From Candidatus Thorarchaeota archaeon (GTDB lineage: Archaea; Asgardarchaeota; Thorarchaeia; Thorarchaeales; Thorarchaeaceae), in assembly GCA_016840965.1 (NCBI GenBank), contig JAEORI010000114.1, positions 1 through 8,942 of the forward strand: 8,942 bases of DNA, in the 5' to 3' direction. Shown here piece after piece: positions 5,597-8,942 of this stretch. The translations under genes and the position numbers were made by a program. Numbering within the stretch: position 1 is the first letter of the stretch; every line of letters begins with the position of its first letter. The notes beneath the pieces were generated by a model, which saw only the letters and a program-made list of their open reading frames with translations, did not search any database and was not told where the DNA came from.

Positions 5597-7372
5597 CTAC
5601 CAGTGCCACATTTTATGGCAATGACGTGAACGATGTTTCCAGCGAAGGTCATGAATTGAGATGTTCCCTCGATGCAGGTAGCCAGTAGGGTCAAATCCTG
5701 CTCTATAAACCAGTAACCCGTTGTTGTCAAAGATTTGTATCTGAAAGATGTCATGACCACACCGTTTCTTATAGTCCCAGACATCAATTCTGAGTCTGTA
5801 ATTATCTTCTAATTGGGTCTTCTCCCAAGTATCTAAATTGAGCACGAAGATTGTACAAGTTGCTTCAAAGAAAGCGTGATTCCCATCAATAGCGAAACCA
5901 GTGATTTCATTGGTCTTTACAAAGTACACCAAATTATCTACCCGAAGGGTGTAGTGTGCAAAGCCCCATAGAGTTCCTCGACAACTATATTTCACCAAGA
6001 AGACAAAATGACCCTTATTCCCATCAGAGTCCTTAATCCAACCTGCACCGGTTGCTTTGCCACGCGTGGACTCATAGATAGTTATGATTGCTGCTTCAGA
6101 GTCTGGACTCTCATAATAGAGATTGTACTCATGACTGAGACTTGCAATAATCAGGTATTCTCCCTTGGGAAGATTTGGAACATCCGTAGTGGCTATTCCT
6201 ATGCCATCAGTACTAGTGGGAACGACCATTATGGGATCTGTAACCAGAAGTGGATTTACAGAATCAGATGATAGATAGATTATGAAAGTCACATATATTC
6301 TAGTCAGGTCGCCCCAAGTGCCATCATCATCATCGAGTACTGTAGCCATCAGAGTAAGCGAAGTATCTGCTTCATCAATAATTGTGAGTCCTGAATAAAT
6401 GGAAATAGCGCTTTCTCTTGCTATGACAAGCTCTGCAGTGGTTGATGATGCAAGGTATTCATCGTCACCATCAAATGCCACAGACAAAGCATAGATGCCA
6501 GCTGGTTGGTCAAGAATTAGACTGACTGAAGCAGTTCCAGCTAAGTCAGTAATGGCAGTTGTTGTCTGAGAACCAACGACGAATGTAATCACTCTATCTG
6601 CAAGTGGTTGTCCAGTCAGGGCATCTACAAGTAGTGCTTCAAGAGTAATTGGGTCGGAATAGACTCCGGAAGTATCGCCTATGTAAGTAACTTCGGTAGG
6701 ACTCTTGATAGGCTCGATCACTACTTCGATAGTTTCAAACTTACTTATCGAGTTTCCAGCAGCATCTTGAGCCATATAGTTGATGGTGTGAATGCCCTCG
6801 TCTGTGAGAACAAATGGACCAGAATAGCGCTGAAAACGATCTTGATCCAGACTATATCTAACATCAACAACATAAGATACTGTTTCAATCGCAGTCAATG
6901 TAATATTCAGCCCAACGCCAGGAATACTCTTGGTTTCAAGGATGAGTGAAGGGGCTGTTTTATCAATTTGCACTAGTTGAGTCTTCGTGGACTCAACAAA
7001 ACCAAACGAGTCCATAGAATAATAGTAGATGGTTGTGTAGCCCTCGGTTGATATAGTGAAAAGACCTTCATACAATATCCAGTTTTCACCATCAAAGCTA
7101 TAAAATGTTGAGAATTCTGGCGCAGAAGTTAACACAAAAAACGTCACATTAACATCAGAGATGTACCAGCCACTCATGCCTGTGGTTCCATCTAGATCTA
7201 TTGTAGTTTCAATTGGTTCAATATCTTGTGAAAGAGAGAAGTTAGCAACTGGAGCCGGTGTAAAAGAACTATCAGCTATAGGAATAGACATTACCGCAGG
7301 AGCTAGATTCAATAGAACCAGCAAAAGGGCAAATGACGCGACGAATAGGCATAGTTTCTTCTCTGTATTCAT
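5597..7372 (-). CDS. Secreted multi-Ig-like protein with C-terminal post-COAP-1-like domain
   Basis: Exported protein of 591 residues, probably extracellular. Residues 1-29 form a signal peptide (NTEKK, then hydrophobic LFVASFALLLVLLNLAPAV). Two related Ig-like or OmpL47-type modules follow at about 57-138 and 139-218, sharing the pattern YS.D....Y.G.F.....G.....Y...D..G. Residues 222-318 form a bacterial Ig-like domain (VTYIGDTSGVYSDPITLEAL to DGDDEYLASSTTAEL), and 319-435 another with little recognisable signature. Residues 441-574 resemble the post-COAP-1 domain (GAGWIKDSDGNKGHFVF to YLHRGNISIHD). The last 16 residues are rich in His, Arg, Lys and Trp. No C-terminal membrane anchor is visible, so the protein may be released or held non-covalently. 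The frame is open to ATG 7417, but ATG 7372 is chosen because it begins the signal peptide and has GGGAG 10 nt upstream. Function is unknown; adhesion or glycan binding is plausible. It ends in TAG. Confidence 0.75.
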   Translation of the reverse strand: MNTEKKLCLFVASFALLLVLLNLAPAVMSIPIADSSFTPAPVANFSLSQDIEPIETTIDLDGTTGMSGWYISDVNVTFFVLTSAPEFSTFYSFDGENWILYEGLFTISTEGYTTIYYYSMDSFGFVESTKTQLVQIDKTAPSLILETKSIPGVGLNITLTAIETVSYVVDVRYSLDQDRFQRYSGPFVLTDEGIHTINYMAQDAAGNSISKFETIEVVIEPIKSPTEVTYIGDTSGVYSDPITLEALLVDALTGQPLADRVITFVVGSQTTTAITDLAGTASVSLILDQPAGIYALSVAFDGDDEYLASSTTAELVIARESAISIYSGLTIIDEADTSLTLMATVLDDDDGTWGDLTRIYVTFIIYLSSDSVNPLLVTDPIMVVPTSTDGIGIATTDVPNLPKGEYLIIASLSHEYNLYYESPDSEAAIITIYESTRGKATGAGWIKDSDGNKGHFVFLVKYSCRGTLWGFAHYTLRVDNLVYFVKTNEITGFAIDGNHAFFEATCTIFVLNLDTWEKTQLEDNYRLRIDVWDYKKRCGHDIFQIQIFDNNGLLVYRAGFDPTGYLHRGNISIHDLRWKHRSRHCHKMWHW

Positions 7373-7382
7373 CAAGAACTCT

Positions 7383-7387
7383 CTCCC
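7383..7387 (-). promoter_or_regulatory. Ribosome binding site of the secreted-protein gene
   Basis: On the minus strand GGGAG, within agggagagag, ends 10 nt before the ATG at 7372. It decides for this start over ATG 7393 and ATG 7417, which would place 7 or 15 polar residues before an otherwise standard signal peptide. Confidence 0.45.
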
Positions 7388-7478
7388 TGTCATATGACTG
7401 TTGCATTCAAATATCATCTACATGAAATGACTGTCTCTCACACAGCCTAGCGACGACCTCGGACATATGAAAACTTGA

Positions 7479-7488
7479 CTTATTAATA
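7479..7488 (-). promoter_or_regulatory. TATA-like box upstream of the secreted-protein gene
   Basis: On the minus strand TATTAATAAG is preceded by the A-rich run TTTAAAAAAG (7500-7491). Transcription starting about 26 bp downstream, near 7455, would give a leader of about 80 nt carrying a minimal ATG-TAG and the ribosome binding site at 7387-7383. This is the best candidate in the 280-bp spacer, but the region is AT-rich throughout and chance matches are likely. Confidence 0.35.
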
Positions 7489-7528
7489 CTCTTTTTTAAA
7501 CCGTTGTGAGAACCTGTTTTGCAAATAT

Positions 7529-7572
7529 TTTCAAAAACGACCAAATATCTTACGTTTTTCCTATTTTTGAAA
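7529..7572. repeat. AT-rich inverted repeats in the spacer before the secreted-protein gene
   Basis: The 280-bp spacer 7373-7652 holds no convincing gene. TTTCAAAAA (7529-7537) is inverted as TTTTTGAAA (7564-7572). Nested between them, AAAAACG (7533-7539) is inverted as CGTTTTT (7553-7559). The direct repeat AAAAACGAC occurs at 7533-7541 and 7584-7592, 51 bp apart, close to five helical turns. These lie upstream of the likely promoter at 7479-7488 and could be regulator sites or bent DNA. Low sequence complexity makes chance a serious alternative. Confidence 0.3.
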
Positions 7573-7580
7573 CACTTTTG

Positions 7581-7637
7581 AAAAAAAACGACTGCATTTT
7601 TCATTCACAAGGGTATGCCCAACAATCAGTTGTGAAT
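7581..7637 (-). terminator. Hairpin plus T-tract terminator of the thioesterase gene
   Basis: Downstream of the thioesterase stop on the minus strand, ATTCACAA (7637-7630) pairs with TTGTGAAT (7610-7603), a perfect 8-bp stem. The 19-nt interior contains the small near-palindrome GGGCATACCC (7620-7611). Fourteen nt later comes a run of eight T (7588-7581), with more T-rich sequence beyond. The tract is further from the stem than in bacterial terminators, but archaeal termination depends mainly on the T-run. An operator role for the symmetric element is an alternative. Confidence 0.4.
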
Positions 7638-7652
7638 CGTGCTATTGAATGA

Positions 7653-8114
7653 TTATTGGAGAAACAAAGAAGTATCCACACGTACGGTAAAGACTTCACC
7701 TGTCACACACTTCATATCTCCTGAGTAAAGCTCACATAGAACTTTGATTTTATTCTCATTCATTTCTTTGATTCGAGCCCGGAGGGTGATTGGTTTGTCA
7801 ATAGGTGTGGGTCTAATGTACTTCACAGAGATACCAGCTGTTACAAACATGAAATGTAAACCAGATTCACCTGAGGCTTTATGAGCTGCAGCATTTGCAG
7901 TACCAGTCCCATGACAGTCAATCAGTGTAGCAATGATACCGCCGTTCAAAATACCAGGAAATGCCAAATGGTAATCCTTCGGTTTCCATATTGCAACTGT
8001 TTCATTGTCTTCCCAGTAGCTCTTCAGTTGGAGCCCATGCTCATTATTCTTGCCACAACCCCAACAAAATGATCCTTCTTTGGGCCAAAAGTCTTGGATA
8101 TATTCGTCTGGCAT
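7653..8114 (-). CDS. PaaI-like hotdog-fold acyl-CoA thioesterase family protein
   Basis: Small 4HBT/PaaI-type hotdog protein of 153 residues, probably a cytosolic oligomer that hydrolyses acyl-CoA thioesters. The N-terminal SFCWGCGKNNEHGLQLKSY (15-33) is the CxxCG...NxxGL signature seen in many such proteins (Cys17, Cys20). The hotdog helix and its lead-in read FPGILNGGIIATLIDCHG at 52-69. Asp66 is in the position of the usual catalytic acid. Asn57 replaces the histidine of the common HGG motif, so this is a divergent subgroup. The downstream strand ISVKYIRPTPIDKPITLRAR (95-114) is also typical. The ATG at 8114 is supported by the conserved start of the domain. No Shine-Dalgarno is seen, so a leaderless transcript is likely; a weak TATA-like GGCTTATC lies about 20 bp upstream. 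The gene is divergent from the SGNH hydrolase. The acyl substrate cannot be predicted. Confidence 0.8.
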   Translation of the reverse strand: MPDEYIQDFWPKEGSFCWGCGKNNEHGLQLKSYWEDNETVAIWKPKDYHLAFPGILNGGIIATLIDCHGTGTANAAAHKASGESGLHFMFVTAGISVKYIRPTPIDKPITLRARIKEMNENKIKVLCELYSGDMKCVTGEVFTVRVDTSLFLQ

Positions 8115-8207
8115 AATTAATCGATTGGAGATAAGCCACTCAAAAGAGTTACCTGAGATGAAAATTCGGCATAAAGATTACTCAAGACTGATTAATCTGG
8201 AGGTTCT
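8115..8207. promoter_or_regulatory. Divergent control region between thioesterase and SGNH hydrolase genes
   Basis: This 93-bp spacer must carry promoters in both directions. For the plus-strand gene the best TATA-like sequence is GCATAAAG (8170-8176 core). It would start transcription near 8199, right at the ribosome binding site, which is tight; the AT-rich cataattaa at 8112-8120 is an alternative. For the minus-strand gene only the weak GGCTTATC (8137-8130) is seen. No strong palindrome was noticed. Confidence 0.3.
8199..8204 (+). promoter_or_regulatory. Strong ribosome binding site of the SGNH hydrolase gene
   Basis: GGAGGT is a full match to the core Shine-Dalgarno sequence, the best in the window, and precedes ATG 8208 by only 3 nt. 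The short spacing is unusual. In-frame TTG (8226) and GTG (8229) codons downstream are possible alternative starts but would cut into the membrane segment. Confidence 0.55.
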
Positions 8208-8942
8208 ATGCTTGAACTCTTCCTGTTGGTGCTTGGTATTTTAATCCAAATCTTACTTGTCTTGATTGGATATGCATATTATCAGTCACTGAGGTTACCT
8301 GAAAATACACCATCAAAGTTTCTCAGGAAATTGTCTCAAGATGATAGTCAGACAAGCATAGTAGTCTTCATGGGAGATAGCATAACTCATGGAAGAGTTG
8401 GAGTTAATTATGTGGACATGATTCAGAAGAAATTTGCGAGTGAAAAATTCGAGTTCATTAATGCAGGCATCAACTCTGAACTTGCATGGAATAATCTACA
8501 GAGAGTTGACGAAGTCATTCAATGCAAACCAGACATTGTGACAATTCTAGTAGGTACAAACGATGCAAATGCAACCATGGCAGAAGATACAATGAAGAGC
8601 TACATAAAAAGAATGAAACTACCAAGAAAACCTGATAGTACATGGTACAGAGAGACCCTCAAATCACTTGTGGAACGGTTAAAGACAAAAACTGATGCTC
8701 ACATTGCACTGCTATCCATTCCAACGATAGGAGAAGAAGCTGGCCACCCAGCATTCATCAGGAGTTCCGAGTATAGTATGATTGTGAAGAATGTTGCGGA
8801 GGAAGAGAACGTCACCTACTTGCCATTGCACGAGAAGATGGTGGAATTTCTTCAAAAGTCTCCAAGAAAGGCAATATATCCCTACGAGAAATACTACATT
8901 GGTATTATCAAGGTCATAATCAATAGATATCTTGTTAGAAAA
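8208..8942 (+). CDS. Membrane-anchored SGNH/GDSL-type hydrolase, C-terminus cut by window edge
   Basis: SGNH-superfamily esterase or lipase-like hydrolase; 245 residues are visible, open to the last base. Residues 2-24 are a hydrophobic helix (LELFLLVLGILIQILLVLIG) that should anchor the protein in the membrane. Block I is VVFMGDSITHG at 52-62, with nucleophile Ser58. Block II is NAGINSE at 85-91 (Gly87), and block III is LVGTNDAN at 114-121 (Asn118). The catalytic DxxH of block V is not seen and should lie just past the edge. The start is ATG 8208 after GGAGGT. The lack of positive charges at the N-terminus leaves orientation uncertain. Substrates of this family range from acyl esters of carbohydrates to lysophospholipids, and nothing visible decides between them. 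It is divergent from the thioesterase gene, and any metabolic link with that enzyme is speculative. Confidence 0.8.
   Translation, partial: MLELFLLVLGILIQILLVLIGYAYYQSLRLPENTPSKFLRKLSQDDSQTSIVVFMGDSITHGRVGVNYVDMIQKKFASEKFEFINAGINSELAWNNLQRVDEVIQCKPDIVTILVGTNDANATMAEDTMKSYIKRMKLPRKPDSTWYRETLKSLVERLKTKTDAHIALLSIPTIGEEAGHPAFIRSSEYSMIVKNVAEEENVTYLPLHEKMVEFLQKSPRKAIYPYEKYYIGIIKVIINRYLVRK

Noticed and set aside
5597..7417. Longest version of the secreted protein starting at ATG 7417
   Set aside because: It would put 15 polar residues before a normal signal peptide; ATG 7372 has a ribosome binding site and a standard n-region.
7407..7604. 65-residue minus-strand reading frame in the spacer
   Set aside because: It overlaps the leader of the secreted-protein gene, shows no recognisable domain, and its composition follows the AT-rich DNA.
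8050..8244. Plus-strand 64-residue frame across the thioesterase start and the SGNH gene start
   Set aside because: It overlaps two supported genes and their shared promoter region and resembles no known protein.
1..8942. CRISPR array, insertion sequence, tRNA or rRNA, prophage or defence island
   Set aside because: No regularly spaced repeats, transposase, integrase, tRNA-like fold or nuclease-containing defence cassette was seen. The helicase stands alone with mutY, so calling it a defence system would be unsupported.

Overview
The window looks like chromosomal DNA of an archaeon. Two genes (helicase, racemase) have a TATA-like box about 26 bp upstream of the favoured ATG, which fits leaderless archaeal transcription. 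Others have purine-rich ribosome binding sites, arginine is mostly AGA/AGG, and base composition is moderate. The mix of a haloalkane dehalogenase, a hydantoin-racemase-like enzyme, an M19 dipeptidase and a large secreted Ig-like/post-COAP-1-like protein would suit an Asgard archaeon of the Thorarchaeia type. That lineage call is an inference of low confidence; 'archaeon' is moderately firm.

Layout. (a) 1-774, minus: haloalkane dehalogenase, cut by the left edge. (b) 775-853: short divergent control region with a TATA-like box and a perfect 8-bp palindrome lying on the favoured start codon of the next gene. (c) 854-2852, plus: an Asp/Glu/hydantoin racemase followed 7 bp later by an M19 dipeptidase that is interrupted at codon 192 by an in-frame TAG. 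(d) 2902-5581, plus: an SF2 helicase behind a good TATA box, then a MutY-type adenine glycosylase lacking both the iron-sulphur cluster and the NUDIX-like domain. (e) 5597-7372, minus: a 591-residue secreted protein of four Ig-like domains and a C-terminal post-COAP-1-like domain, convergent with mutY. (f) 7373-7652: AT-rich spacer with inverted repeats and a terminator-like hairpin. (g) 7653-8114, minus: PaaI-like hotdog thioesterase. (h) 8208-8942, plus: membrane-anchored SGNH hydrolase, cut by the right edge.

How the genes may work together. Racemase and dipeptidase are spaced like an operon and could release and interconvert amino acids from peptides containing D-residues. The divergent dehalogenase may share their control region. 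Helicase and mutY are adjacent and could both serve DNA repair, although mutY seems to have its own promoter. The remaining genes look like separate units.

I found no CRISPR array, tRNA, rRNA, insertion sequence or obvious multi-gene novel system. The points most worth following are the in-frame amber codon in the dipeptidase, which sits in a stem-loop, the palindrome over the racemase start, the cluster-less MutY with a winged-helix-like tail, and the domain make-up of the secreted protein.
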